Shown here: one piece after another, positions 17,838 to 25,798 of the stretch
Position numbering within the stretch: position 1 is the stretch's first letter
How the letters are laid out: every line of letters begins with the position of its first letter
Source: Flagellimonas pelagia
GTDB taxonomy: Bacteria; Bacteroidota; Bacteroidia; Flavobacteriales; Flavobacteriaceae
Direction: 5' to 3'
Length of the DNA: 64,000 nt
Assembly: GCF_003584135.1 (NCBI RefSeq)
Contig: NZ_QXFI01000018.1
Location: 235,255-299,254, forward strand
Program-made: the position numbers and the translations under genes
The notes under the pieces: model-generated
Database searches by the model: none
Seen by the model: the letters and a program-made list of their open reading frames with translations, nothing else
Told to the model about the DNA's origin: nothing

Positions 17838-20024
17838 TTATTTTGAAAAGAGCATCTCCCTGTACTTGGTAAACGGCCAAAACTCATCCGCAATCAATTT
17901 TTCCAGAGCATCGGATTGTTCCCGTATCGAATCAAAATAGGGTTTTACATTGTTGCAATAGGCCTGGGCCTTCTTATTCCGCATGGACATGCCATTGGCG
18001 CGTCGTCTGGCATCCGTCATTTCATCGGTGAGTTTCTTGATCTCGACAATGTGCTCTCCAACCTGTTCCAGTATGTTCAATTGGGTCTCCGCCACCTTTT
18101 TGTGTGCCGCCCCATAAACCTCCCTGAGTCCGTTGATGTTTTCCAGCAAAATGTTCTGGTACTTTACCGCAGCGGGAATAATGTGGTTGTAGACCATTTC
18201 TCCCAGGACACGGCCCTCAATTTGAATATGAAAAATATAAGCTCCAAGTTCCACATCTTGATGTGCGGTAAGCTCCACCTCGCTCATCACGTCCATCTCC
18301 TTAAAAAGGGCTATGCTTTCCTTTTCGGTGATCACCTGCAGCGCTTCTGGAGTGTTTTTATTGAAACTTAACTTGCGACGCCTTGCTTCTTCCTGCCACT
18401 CAATACCATAACCATCCCCTTCAAACCTGATACGCTTAGAGGTTTTGATGTATTCACGAAGTACATTGAAAACGGCCTCATCCTTCTTCAACTTTTTCTT
18501 GTCGATCAATGCATCAACCTCCTTTTTAAAGTCGGTCAACTGTTTGGCCACGATGGTGTTGAGAATGGTCATGGGTTTGGCGCAGTTCATCTTGGAACCC
18601 ACCCCTCTCATCTCAAATTTATTCCCAGTGAAGGCAAAAGGTGAGGTACGGTTTCTATCCGTATTGTCCAACAAGATTTCGGGAATCTTGCCCACCACAT
18701 TCAACTTGAGCTCCGTTTTTTCCTCTGGGGACAGTTTTCCTTTGGAAACCCCCTCCAACTCATCGAGCACATCGTTGAGTTGCTTTCCAATAAAGATGGA
18801 AATGATGGGAGGAGGTGCCTCATTGGCCCCCAAACGGTGGTCGTTACTCGCAGAAGCTATGGAGGCACGGAGCAATTCTTCATAAGTGTCCACGGCCTTG
18901 ATAGTATTGACGAAAAAGGTCAAAAACTGAAGATTTTTCATGGGTGTGGTCCCAGGACTGAGCAAGTTCACCCCAGTATCAGTAGCCAACGACCAGTTGT
19001 TATGCTTGCCCGACCCGTTGATGCCTGCAAAGGGTTTTTCGTGGAAAAGCACGGAGAAATTATGGCGGTCCGCAATTTCTTCCATCACATCCATCAACAA
19101 TAAATTATGGTCCACGGAAAGGTTGGCCTCCTCGAACACCGGCGCCAACTCAAACTGATTGGGAGCCACTTCGTTATGCCTGGTTTTAACAGGTATGCCC
19201 AATTTGGTGCATTCCTTTTCCAAATCGCTCATAAAGCTCAAAACCCTTGGGGGGATCACACCAAAATAGTGATCGTCCAATTGTTGCCCCTTGGCAGAAA
19301 AACTTCCCACCAAAGTCCTACCCGTTGTAGCAAGGTCCAAACGGGATTTGGCCAAGGCCTTGTCTATCAAAAAATATTCCTGTTCCCACCCTAGGGTAGC
19401 ATGTACCTTTCTTACATTCTTGTCAAAATATTGTGCCACACCCGTCGCCGCCTGATCAATGGCATGCAATGCCCTTAATAATGGGGCCTTGTTGTCCAAT
19501 GCTTCCCCGGTGTAGGCCACAAAAATAGTGGGGATACAGAGGGTTGTCTTATATATGAATGCCGGTGATGTTGGGTCCCAAGCGGTATAGCCGCGGGCCT
19601 CAAAAGTGTTTCGGATACCACCACTGGGAAAACTGGAAGCATCAGGTTCCTGCTGCACCAATTGGGCCCCACCAAACTTTTCCATGGCTCGTCCATTGGG
19701 CAGAATATCAAAGAAAGCATCATGTTTTTCGGCCGTGGCCCCTGTTAATGGTTGAAACCAGTGGGTATAGTGGGTAGCTCCCATGGACAAGGCCCATGCC
19801 TTCATTCCCTCGGCCACTTGGTCAGCAATTTTTCTATCTATCTTATTTCCTTGGAAAATGGCGGATTTTACGTTCTCGAAAGCATCTCGCGTTAAAAACT
19901 GGAGCATTTTCTCTTCATTAAAAACATTCTTCCCAAACAACTCGGATCTTTTACCCGTTTCGCTAATGGAGGTATGCTCCCTCTTTCGGCTCTCTTCCAA
20001 AGCTTGAAATCTGATCTTCGGCAT
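17838..20024 (-). CDS. glnN: Glutamine synthetase type III
   Basis: 728-residue GSIII, the large hexameric or dodecameric glutamine synthetase typical of Bacteroidota; makes Gln from Glu, NH3 and ATP. GWEQEYFLIDK carries metal-binding glutamates, KTRHNEVAPNQFELAP is the substrate loop, and GSGKHNNWSLATDTG is the NGSG-type active-site segment. The GSIII-specific extra N- and C-terminal regions are present. It faces a GSII-type gene across a 210-base shared upstream region. Confidence 0.96.
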   Translation of the reverse strand: MPKIRFQALEESRKREHTSISETGKRSELFGKNVFNEEKMLQFLTRDAFENVKSAIFQGNKIDRKIADQVAEGMKAWALSMGATHYTHWFQPLTGATAEKHDAFFDILPNGRAMEKFGGAQLVQQEPDASSFPSGGIRNTFEARGYTAWDPTSPAFIYKTTLCIPTIFVAYTGEALDNKAPLLRALHAIDQAATGVAQYFDKNVRKVHATLGWEQEYFLIDKALAKSRLDLATTGRTLVGSFSAKGQQLDDHYFGVIPPRVLSFMSDLEKECTKLGIPVKTRHNEVAPNQFELAPVFEEANLSVDHNLLLMDVMEEIADRHNFSVLFHEKPFAGINGSGKHNNWSLATDTGVNLLSPGTTPMKNLQFLTFFVNTIKAVDTYEELLRASIASASNDHRLGANEAPPPIISIFIGKQLNDVLDELEGVSKGKLSPEEKTELKLNVVGKIPEILLDNTDRNRTSPFAFTGNKFEMRGVGSKMNCAKPMTILNTIVAKQLTDFKKEVDALIDKKKLKKDEAVFNVLREYIKTSKRIRFEGDGYGIEWQEEARRRKLSFNKNTPEALQVITEKESIALFKEMDVMSEVELTAHQDVELGAYIFHIQIEGRVLGEMVYNHIIPAAVKYQNILLENINGLREVYGAAHKKVAETQLNILEQVGEHIVEIKKLTDEMTDARRRANGMSMRNKKAQAYCNNVKPYFDSIREQSDALEKLIADEFWPFTKYREMLFSK

Positions 20025-20043
20025 TTTTAAATTATTTAAACTT

Positions 20044-20051
20044 CAAATCTA
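20044..20051 (-). promoter_or_regulatory. Candidate -7 element of glnN
   Basis: On the minus strand TAGATTTG, an exact TAnnTTTG match, ends 20 bases before the glnN start. No TTG at the standard spacing was found, so the promoter may need an activator or the match may be chance. Confidence 0.35.
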
Positions 20052-20168
20052 CAATTAACAATTTAATAATATTAGAGGTAAAATTTACTTTTTTTTCACT
20101 CATCCCCGCTTAAAACAGGGGTAATATAAATAATAAAGAGAAGTTTGTGATTTTACCCCCTTAAAACA

Positions 20169-20197
20169 TTGATAATTAAATGAAAAATTTATTTTTG
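20169..20197 (+). promoter_or_regulatory. Flavobacterial sigma-A promoter of glnII
   Basis: TTG (20169-20171), 18-base spacer, TATTTTTG (20190-20197): full match to the Bacteroidota consensus. Transcription would start about 5-8 bases later, leaving a 30-base leader before the ATG at 20235. Confidence 0.75.
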
Positions 20198-20234
20198 TGC
20201 TTCATTACTTTGAGAACAATTAACTACCAGAATT

Positions 20235-21245
20235 ATGAGCAAATCAAAATTAGAGTATATCTGGTTGGACGGTTATACACCCACCGCCAACATGAGGAGC
20301 AAAACAAAGATTGAAGATAATTTCAGCGGAAAGTTGGAGGACTGTCCTGTATGGTCTTTCGACGGAAGTTCCACTGAACAAGCCGAAGGAGGCTCTTCAG
20401 ATTGCTTGCTTAAGCCTGTTGCCATTTTCCCAGATCCGGGAAGGATCAATGGTTACTTGGTGATTGCAGAGGTGTTGAACCCAGATGGTACCCCACACGA
20501 AACCAATTCAAGAGCTACTATCGATGATGAGAATGATGATTTCTGGTTCGGATTTGAGCAGGAATACTTCATCATGGACACCAGAACCCAGTTGCCACTT
20601 GGTTTCCCAATGAACGGATATCCAGGTCCCCAAGGATTGTACTATTGCTCTGTTGGTGGTAAAAACACCCATGGCAGGGAATTGGTGGAGCGCCATGCCG
20701 ATATGTGCCTTGAGGCTGGTATCAATTTTGAAGGTATCAACCAAGAGGTTGCATGTGGACAATGGGAATTCCAGATTTTTGCCAAAGGAGGCAAAACTGC
20801 CGGTGACCAAGTTTGGGCCGCCCGTTACCTATTGGACCGATTGACCGAAGATTATGGTTACTATATTGAATACCACCCAAAACCCATCAAAGGGGATTGG
20901 AATGGTTCCGGCATGCACGCCAACTTCTCCAACAGTACTTTGAGGACTTGTGGTTCCAAGGAAACCTATGAGAAAATTTGTGAAGCTTTCAGACCTGTGA
21001 CCGCCGAGCACATTGCCGTTTATGGCGCCTATAACGATCAACGTTTGACCGGTAAGCACGAAACGGCATCCATTCACGACTTCAGCTATGGGGTTTCTGA
21101 TAGAGGTGCTTCCATCAGGATTCCTATCATGACCGTGGAGAAAGGATGGAAAGGATGGTTGGAAGATAGAAGACCTGCTTCCAATGCAGATCCATACAAA
21201 GTTGCGGCCCGTATTATTAAAACGGTAAAATCCGCCAAGGTATAA
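20235..21245 (+). CDS. glnII: Glutamine synthetase, GSII (eukaryote-like) type
   Basis: 336 residues, matching the short GSII family. The beta-grasp N-terminus includes PVWSFDGSSTEQA and SDCLLKPVAIFPDP. WFGFEQEYFIMD and GQWEFQIF carry metal ligands, WNGSGMHANFS is the active-site NGSG loop, and HDFSYGVSDRGASIRIP holds the C-terminal substrate residues. It has its own promoter (20169-20197) and terminator (21279-21307). Having both GSIII and GSII here, divergently placed, suggests alternative ammonia assimilation under different nitrogen conditions. Confidence 0.95.
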   Translation: MSKSKLEYIWLDGYTPTANMRSKTKIEDNFSGKLEDCPVWSFDGSSTEQAEGGSSDCLLKPVAIFPDPGRINGYLVIAEVLNPDGTPHETNSRATIDDENDDFWFGFEQEYFIMDTRTQLPLGFPMNGYPGPQGLYYCSVGGKNTHGRELVERHADMCLEAGINFEGINQEVACGQWEFQIFAKGGKTAGDQVWAARYLLDRLTEDYGYYIEYHPKPIKGDWNGSGMHANFSNSTLRTCGSKETYEKICEAFRPVTAEHIAVYGAYNDQRLTGKHETASIHDFSYGVSDRGASIRIPIMTVEKGWKGWLEDRRPASNADPYKVAARIIKTVKSAKV

Positions 21246-21278
21246 GAAGTTTATAAATTAGTTGTTGATTATAGATGG

Positions 21279-21307
21279 AAACCGTCCCGCTCAATGGGGC
21301 GGTTTTT
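21279..21307 (+). terminator. Rho-independent terminator of glnII
   Basis: Stem AAACCGTCCC / GGGGCGGTTT with one U-G wobble, loop GCTCAAT, followed by T5. It overlaps the stop codon of the convergent exchanger gene by two bases. Confidence 0.85.
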
Positions 21308-22244
21308 ATTTTAGGGTCATATAGACGAAGATGGCATAAAAGGCCAAAAGCACCAGTCCATCCCGCCAACCCAATCGCAAACCTTTTGGAAAGAATACCA
21401 AGGGCAAGATCAGGAAGGATATGCCGAGCATCCAAAAAATATCGCTGGAAAGCAGGCCATGATCCATTACGGTTATGGGTGTTATGATGGAGGTTATTCC
21501 CAAAACCGCCAACAGGTTGAAGATGTTCGACCCAATCAAGTTACCCAACGAAATGGCCTTTTCCTTTTTAAGTACCGCAATGACCGATGCGGCCAACTCC
21601 GGGATGCTCGTGCCCACAGAAACCACCGTGATACCGATCACACGATCACTTACCCCAAAAGTGCTGGCCATGCCAACCGCCCCATTGATAAGTAATTCGG
21701 AACCTCCCCATAGCGCAGTACCGCCAACTCCCAAAAACAATACTATTTTATATAAGGGCAGGAGTACGTCATCTTCCGGCATTTCATCAACAACGGCCGT
21801 TTTTTGAAACCTGAGCAGATATACTAAGAAGATAAAAAGGAAAGCGACCAGGATCATCCCTTCATAGCGTTGCAGGACCCCATCAAAATAGATAAAACCA
21901 CAGAAAAGCAACGAAGCAATCATCATTACAGGCCAGTCTGTGGTATAGAAACTCTTCCGGACATCGATACTACCCATGATGACCGTTATCGCCAGTACAA
22001 GTCCCAAATTGGCAATATTGGAACCTACCACATTGCCCAGTGCCAAATCAGGAAAACCATCCAAGGCCGCCTGTACACTCACAATAAGCTCGGGAGCTGA
22101 AGTAGCAAAGGAAACCACCGTCATCCCAATCACAATTTTTGGTATTGACAGTCGAAGTGATAGCGCAACAGCGGCCTTCAACAACCAGTTACCCCCAAAA
22201 ATGAGAAGAGCAAGACCAAGAACAATAAAAAGCAGATTTCCCAA
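21306..22244 (-). CDS. Calcium/sodium antiporter (CaCA family, YrbG-like)
   Basis: 312-residue inner-membrane cation exchanger with about ten helices in two repeated halves. The alpha-repeats are FATSAPELIVS...GNVVGSNIANLG in the first half and VGTSIPELAAS...GNLIGSNIFNLL in the second, each with the conserved acidic and Asn residues for cation binding. It is a single gene, convergent with glnII and divergent from the blaI pair. Ion specificity is family inference. Confidence 0.93.
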   Translation of the reverse strand: MGNLLFIVLGLALLIFGGNWLLKAAVALSLRLSIPKIVIGMTVVSFATSAPELIVSVQAALDGFPDLALGNVVGSNIANLGLVLAITVIMGSIDVRKSFYTTDWPVMMIASLLFCGFIYFDGVLQRYEGMILVAFLFIFLVYLLRFQKTAVVDEMPEDDVLLPLYKIVLFLGVGGTALWGGSELLINGAVGMASTFGVSDRVIGITVVSVGTSIPELAASVIAVLKKEKAISLGNLIGSNIFNLLAVLGITSIITPITVMDHGLLSSDIFWMLGISFLILPLVFFPKGLRLGWRDGLVLLAFYAIFVYMTLK

Positions 22245-22322
22245 AGAGTAGAATTTCGTGTAAAGATAACAGAAGATTCACTCCTGAAAGAAGGTTCTTC
22301 AAAATTCAAAAAAACTAAAAAA

Positions 22323-22358
22323 ATAGTTAATAAACTATAAATATAGTTGTTTAACTAT
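22323..22358. promoter_or_regulatory. Tandem BlaI-type operators
   Basis: Two copies of the same dyad, ATAGTT-N4-AACTAT, at 22323-22338 and 22343-22358, centres 20 bases apart, i.e. close to two helical turns. They precede the blaI start by 39 bases and the second overlaps the TTG of the promoter. Dyads of this kind suit a dimeric winged-helix repressor such as the BlaI-type protein encoded next. Confidence 0.7.
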
Positions 22359-22377
22359 TCAATTAGTATTATGTTTG
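22347..22377 (+). promoter_or_regulatory. Promoter of the blaI-M56 operon
   Basis: TTG (22347-22349), 20-base spacer, TATGTTTG (22370-22377), an exact -7 box. The TTG lies inside the second operator, so repressor binding would block RNA polymerase directly, implying autoregulation. Confidence 0.6.
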
Positions 22378-22396
22378 GATCAACAATTTATCCATC

Positions 22397-22756
22397 ATGC
22401 AGAAATTGACCAATAAGGAGGAGGAAGTCATGAAAATTCTTTGGAAGCTGAAAAAGGCCTTCGTCAAAGAAATCCTCGAAGAAATAGAGGGAGACAAGCC
22501 CCACTACAATACCTTGTCCACCATTGTAAGGAACCTTCAAGAAAAAGGTTTTGTGGACCATGAAGCCTTTGGGAACACCCATCGCTACTTTCCCACCGTA
22601 AGCAAGGAGAACTATAGGAAAAAATACGTGAACGCTGCCATTGCCGATTACTATGACGATTCCTATAAAAGTCTGGTATCCTACTTTGCCAATGAGGAAA
22701 AAATTTCGGTGGATGAACTCAAGGAAATAATCGACCTAATCGAAAAGAAAAAATAA
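22397..22756 (+). CDS. blaI: BlaI/MecI-family transcriptional repressor
   Basis: 119-residue winged-helix repressor. The N-terminus MQKLTNKEEEVMKILWKLKKAF and the recognition region YNTLSTIVRNLQEKGFVDHE are typical of BlaI. The C-terminal part forms the dimerisation helices. Its stop and the M56 start share bases (TAATG), so the pair is translationally coupled. In the classical system the M56 protein triggers cleavage of the repressor; here no beta-lactamase is nearby, so the controlled function is unknown. The symbol denotes the family. Confidence 0.9.
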   Translation: MQKLTNKEEEVMKILWKLKKAFVKEILEEIEGDKPHYNTLSTIVRNLQEKGFVDHEAFGNTHRYFPTVSKENYRKKYVNAAIADYYDDSYKSLVSYFANEEKISVDELKEIIDLIEKKK

Positions 22757-24444
22757 TGGAATCCATAGTATCTTATTTTGCACAATCGACCTTAATATCT
22801 GGTGGTTTCCTTGCCATTTATCATCTGTTCCTGAAACGTGATACCTTCTTCACGGAAAACAGGGTATTCCTATTGTCCGGTTTGGTCCTCTCATTGACAT
22901 TTCCCCTGATCAAGATCCAAAGGACCATTGTTACGTCCAAACCTATTTTGATCAATACCGCGGGCACCTCAACCACAGTCCATACCATCACCGATCTAGA
23001 CTCTTGGTATACTCTGGAAAACATATTGTTGACCATTTATGTTTTGGTTTGTGTCGTCATGTTTATACGACTTATTGTTCAATTGGGTTCTTTGAAAAAA
23101 TTGGCCGCAAATGCCAAAACCTGGAAAGAACGCCCTTTTTTTTATGTGGAGACCGAGAAAAAAATTACCCCCTTCTCCTTTTTCAATTACATTTTTTACA
23201 ATCCGAGTCTTTTTAGCCCAACGGAACTGAACACCGTTCTGGCCCATGAGAAGGTACATGCCAGACAGTACCATACCTTGGATATTCTTTTACTTGAAAT
23301 CCTGAGGATCCTATTCTGGTTCAACCCTGTACTGTGGTTGTACAAACCGGCCATCAAACAGAACTTGGAGTTCTTGGCGGACAGAAGTGCCATACAAATT
23401 GCGGAGGACAAGAAAGATTATCAATACCTCATGCTCAAACAAGCCGTCGAAAATCAAAACTTCAGACTTACAAATTCATTCTATAATTCATTAATCAAAA
23501 AACGAATAGTCATGTTAAATCAAAATCAATCCAAAAGAATCAGTGTCTTTAAGACCTTATTGGCAATTCCTTTATTGGGACTGTTCTTGGTCAGTTTCAG
23601 TGTCGAAAATGTATATCGGTATACCAATGAGGACAGTATCGATAGTATCATGGACGATAAATCCGTAGAACTCACCATAAACAAGGACACCTCTAACGAC
23701 GAGTTGGACAAAATCAAAAAAGACCTTGCCAAAGACGGTATCGACTTTAGCTATACCACAGTGCGAAATGATGCTAAAGAGATTATTGATATTTCCCTAA
23801 ACCTAAGTGGAAAAAATTCCAAGGGTGCCAAATTTAGTGGCAACTACAGCTCTAATTCCGATGGCCCCATAGATCCTATAATGGTTCTATATGATGACGA
23901 AGCCAATTTGGTATCCTTTGGCAACACTGCACTTAAAACCATCAAAATCCATAAAATGGATGGAGACAAAATCCATTGGAGCTCAGACGACAAGACTGAA
24001 GTCATCATCCGAAAAGACAATGCCAAAAAAAAGGTGATTGTTAATGGCAAGGAACTTTCCGATGATGAAATGGAAGAAATGGAAATTGAAAATGGGACAT
24101 CGATATTCATCACTTCCGATGATGACAATGAAGTATCCAAAAAAATCAAGGTAAAGCGCATGAAGAAAGACGGGGGCCATATTATGATCATGAAAGATTC
24201 TGATGACGATGAGGATATTGAGGTCATTGGTGGTGCGTCCAGTTTCTTTTTTATTGATAATGATGGTGGGGAAGAACCTCTTTATTATATTGATGGAAAA
24301 AAGGTAAAATCGGAAGACATAAAAAAATTGGCACCGAGTTCCATTGAAAGTATGGAAGTTTTCAAAGGAGATGAAGCTATTGAGAAATATGGCAAAAAAG
24401 CCAAAGATGGTGTTGTGGTTATCACGACCAAAAAAGGTAACTAA
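22756..24444 (+). CDS. M56 (BlaR1-like) membrane metallopeptidase with a TonB-plug-like C-terminus
   Basis: 562 residues. Four hydrophobic segments in the first 110 and near 270 anchor the protein (YFAQSTLISGGFLAIYHLFL; LLAIPLLGLFLVSF). The peptidase motif is LAHEKVHARQ (HExxH) at about 158-167, with LEFLADRSAI as the downstream Glu ligand. After the last helix comes an acidic extracytoplasmic region rich in DD/EE runs, and the tail reads GEEPLYYIDGKKV...GVVVITTKKG, the same strand pattern as the plug domain of SusC proteins. There is no penicillin-binding sensor domain, so the ligand differs from BlaR1. Confidence 0.88.
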   Translation: MESIVSYFAQSTLISGGFLAIYHLFLKRDTFFTENRVFLLSGLVLSLTFPLIKIQRTIVTSKPILINTAGTSTTVHTITDLDSWYTLENILLTIYVLVCVVMFIRLIVQLGSLKKLAANAKTWKERPFFYVETEKKITPFSFFNYIFYNPSLFSPTELNTVLAHEKVHARQYHTLDILLLEILRILFWFNPVLWLYKPAIKQNLEFLADRSAIQIAEDKKDYQYLMLKQAVENQNFRLTNSFYNSLIKKRIVMLNQNQSKRISVFKTLLAIPLLGLFLVSFSVENVYRYTNEDSIDSIMDDKSVELTINKDTSNDELDKIKKDLAKDGIDFSYTTVRNDAKEIIDISLNLSGKNSKGAKFSGNYSSNSDGPIDPIMVLYDDEANLVSFGNTALKTIKIHKMDGDKIHWSSDDKTEVIIRKDNAKKKVIVNGKELSDDEMEEMEIENGTSIFITSDDDNEVSKKIKVKRMKKDGGHIMIMKDSDDDEDIEVIGGASSFFFIDNDGGEEPLYYIDGKKVKSEDIKKLAPSSIESMEVFKGDEAIEKYGKKAKDGVVVITTKKGN

Positions 24445-24476
24445 ACTCGATTTAAACAACCCAAAATTTGAGGAAG

Positions 24477-24504
24477 AACCGTCAGAAATCTGACGGTTTT
24501 TTTG
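24477..24504 (+). terminator. Rho-independent terminator of the blaI-M56 operon
   Basis: AACCGTCA-GAAATC-TGACGGTT, a perfect 8-bp stem (extendable to 10), followed directly by six T, 32 bases after the stop codon. Confidence 0.9.
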
Positions 24505-24600
24505 GTTCTCAAAAAAACGAAAATACCAAAAAGGGCCCATTTTTAAACGAAACGCCCCTAGGTTTTTGAAACGACCCCTAAAACACCCCTACAAATGTGT

Positions 24601-24642
24601 CATTTTATAATATAAAATGTTACTTAATATTACATTTTATAA
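24601..24642. promoter_or_regulatory. AT-rich palindrome with a repeated half-site
   Basis: CATTTTATA-A-TATAAAATG (24601-24619) is a perfect dyad with a one-base centre; its left arm recurs as CATTTTATAA at 24633-24642. The 314-base gap 24505-24818 holds no convincing gene otherwise. Most likely an operator for the short genes that follow or a site of an unlinked regulator. Confidence 0.35.
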
Positions 24643-24818
24643 CTTTTTTTAAGACACTGTATTACTATCGTAGGAGTCAAGCATTTTTTTAACTACAATC
24701 TTGTATGCAATTGTATAGATTCTACCCTAAATGTTTGGAGGCATGACTTTTATCATTATATCTTCAAAAAATATAACCGGTTTATAGTTGTTTTTTTAAC
24801 CTTTAAATCAATCAAACC

Positions 24819-24884
24819 ATGATCGCAATTGTCAAGTTTTTTGTTATGATCCTTATCCAAATCATAGCGATCCTATTCATTTAA
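24819..24884 (+). CDS. Putative 21-residue hydrophobic peptide
   Basis: ATG to TAA encodes MIAIVKFFVMILIQIIAILF plus a final Ile: one positively charged residue and an otherwise continuous hydrophobic helix, long enough to span a membrane. It resembles small membrane peptides or type-I-toxin-like peptides, but short hydrophobic ORFs arise easily in AT-rich DNA. No ribosome-binding or promoter support was found. Confidence 0.3.
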   Translation: MIAIVKFFVMILIQIIAILFI

Positions 24885-24975
24885 ACCTCCCTATATATTT
24901 CAAGCTTTGGGCCAACTTTTTTTTGGATTATCGGAACCGGCGGACGGTGTTTGAAACCATTCTGATCATCCTAAC

Positions 24976-24983
24976 TATATTTG
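24976..24983 (+). promoter_or_regulatory. -7 element of the 49-residue gene
   Basis: TATATTTG, an exact TAnnTTTG, 18 bases before the ATG at 25002. The nearest TTG upstream is 22 bases away, longer than usual. Confidence 0.4.
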
Positions 24984-25001
24984 TAGTCTAGTTTAGATTC
25001 C

Positions 25002-25151
25002 ATGCTGTACAAAACACTGGCCAAGATCAATAAGGCAATACTGCCCTCCTATTCCAAAAAGGGGTTGGACCTTTCCAAAGCGACCAAATTCCAATTGGCC
25101 ATCATTGGATGGCGCTATTTTGTGACCACAAAGGCCTTGGATGAAAATTAA
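25002..25151 (+). CDS. Small basic protein conserved in Flavobacteriaceae
   Basis: 49 residues: MLYKTLAKINKAILPSYSKK, then DLSKATKFQLAIIGWRYFVT and a short acidic end. It resembles small flavobacterial proteins that databases often label only by position, sometimes wrongly as SsrA-binding protein; at 49 residues it cannot be SmpB. Function unknown. It has an exact -7 box 18 bases upstream, and its stop overlaps the convergent apt stop by four bases. Confidence 0.65.
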   Translation: MLYKTLAKINKAILPSYSKKGLDLSKATKFQLAIIGWRYFVTTKALDEN

Positions 25152-25660
25152 TACTGAAGTAGGGCCTTGATGGGATAACCGTTCAGCTTATCGGCCCCGT
25201 TCAAAAAGGTAAGTTCTATCAAAAAATTACACTGGACGACTTCACCACCCAATTTTTCCACCAATTTACATACGGCGCTTGCCGTACCACCGGTAGCCAA
25301 GACATCGTCATGGACAAGTACCTTTTCCCCTTTTAGAATGGCATCGGTATGCATCTCGAGGGTATCTTCGCCATATTCCAGGGCATAGGATTCCGATAAG
25401 GTCTTAAAAGGAAGTTTGCCCGACTTGCGCACAGGCACAAAACCCGCGCCCAATCTTGAAGCCAAAAGAGGTGCGAAAATGAACCCTCTGCTATCCACAC
25501 CGACCACTTTATCAATTTGCATGTTCGATGTAAAACCCAGCAAGGCATCGCTAGCTTTTTGGAACACTTTTGGATCTTTAAGGAGCGGTGTAATATCCTT
25601 AAAAACAACTCCTGGCTTTGGAAAGTCTTCTATATCACGAATGTAGGTGGTAAAATCCAT
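25148..25660 (-). CDS. apt: Adenine phosphoribosyltransferase
   Basis: 170-residue purine salvage enzyme: adenine + PRPP to AMP. FPKPGVVFKDITPLLKD is the N-terminal signature, VGVDSRGFIFAPLLA the central motif, and VLVHDDVLATGGTASA the PRPP-binding loop. Divergent from tRNA-Arg; its 3' end meets the 49-residue gene head-on. Confidence 0.96.
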   Translation of the reverse strand: MDFTTYIRDIEDFPKPGVVFKDITPLLKDPKVFQKASDALLGFTSNMQIDKVVGVDSRGFIFAPLLASRLGAGFVPVRKSGKLPFKTLSESYALEYGEDTLEMHTDAILKGEKVLVHDDVLATGGTASAVCKLVEKLGGEVVQCNFLIELTFLNGADKLNGYPIKALLQY

Positions 25661-25679
25661 TATTTTGTGTACTAAGGTT

Positions 25680-25709
25680 TTGTGATAAAGTTAAAAAGAA
25701 ATATATTTG
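25680..25709 (+). promoter_or_regulatory. Promoter of tRNA-Arg
   Basis: TTG (25680-25682), 19-base spacer, TATATTTG (25702-25709), a full consensus match ending 15 bases before the tRNA 5' end. It lies upstream of the element boundary, so the tRNA keeps its native promoter. Confidence 0.75.
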
Positions 25710-25724
25710 CAGCCCTTAAAACAA

Positions 25725-25798
25725 GGCCGCGTGGCGCAACTGAATAGCGCATCTGATTACGGCTCAGAAGGTTGCAGGTTTGAATCCTGCCGCGGTCA
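25725..25798 (+). tRNA. tRNA-Arg (anticodon ACG)
   Basis: Full cloverleaf, 74 bases. Acceptor arms GGCCGCG/CGCGGTC with one G-U pair and discriminator A; D stem GCGC/GCGC; anticodon stem TCTGA/TCAGA with loop TTACGGC, anticodon ACG (read as ICG after deamination); T arm GCAGG-TTTGAAT-CCTGC. CCA is not encoded. The 3' half from 25764 is also read on the opposite strand as the last codons of the serine recombinase, marking the attachment site of the mobile element. Confidence 0.97.

Noticed and set aside
25002..25151. smpB (SsrA-binding protein)
   Set aside because: Only 49 residues and no SmpB core motifs.
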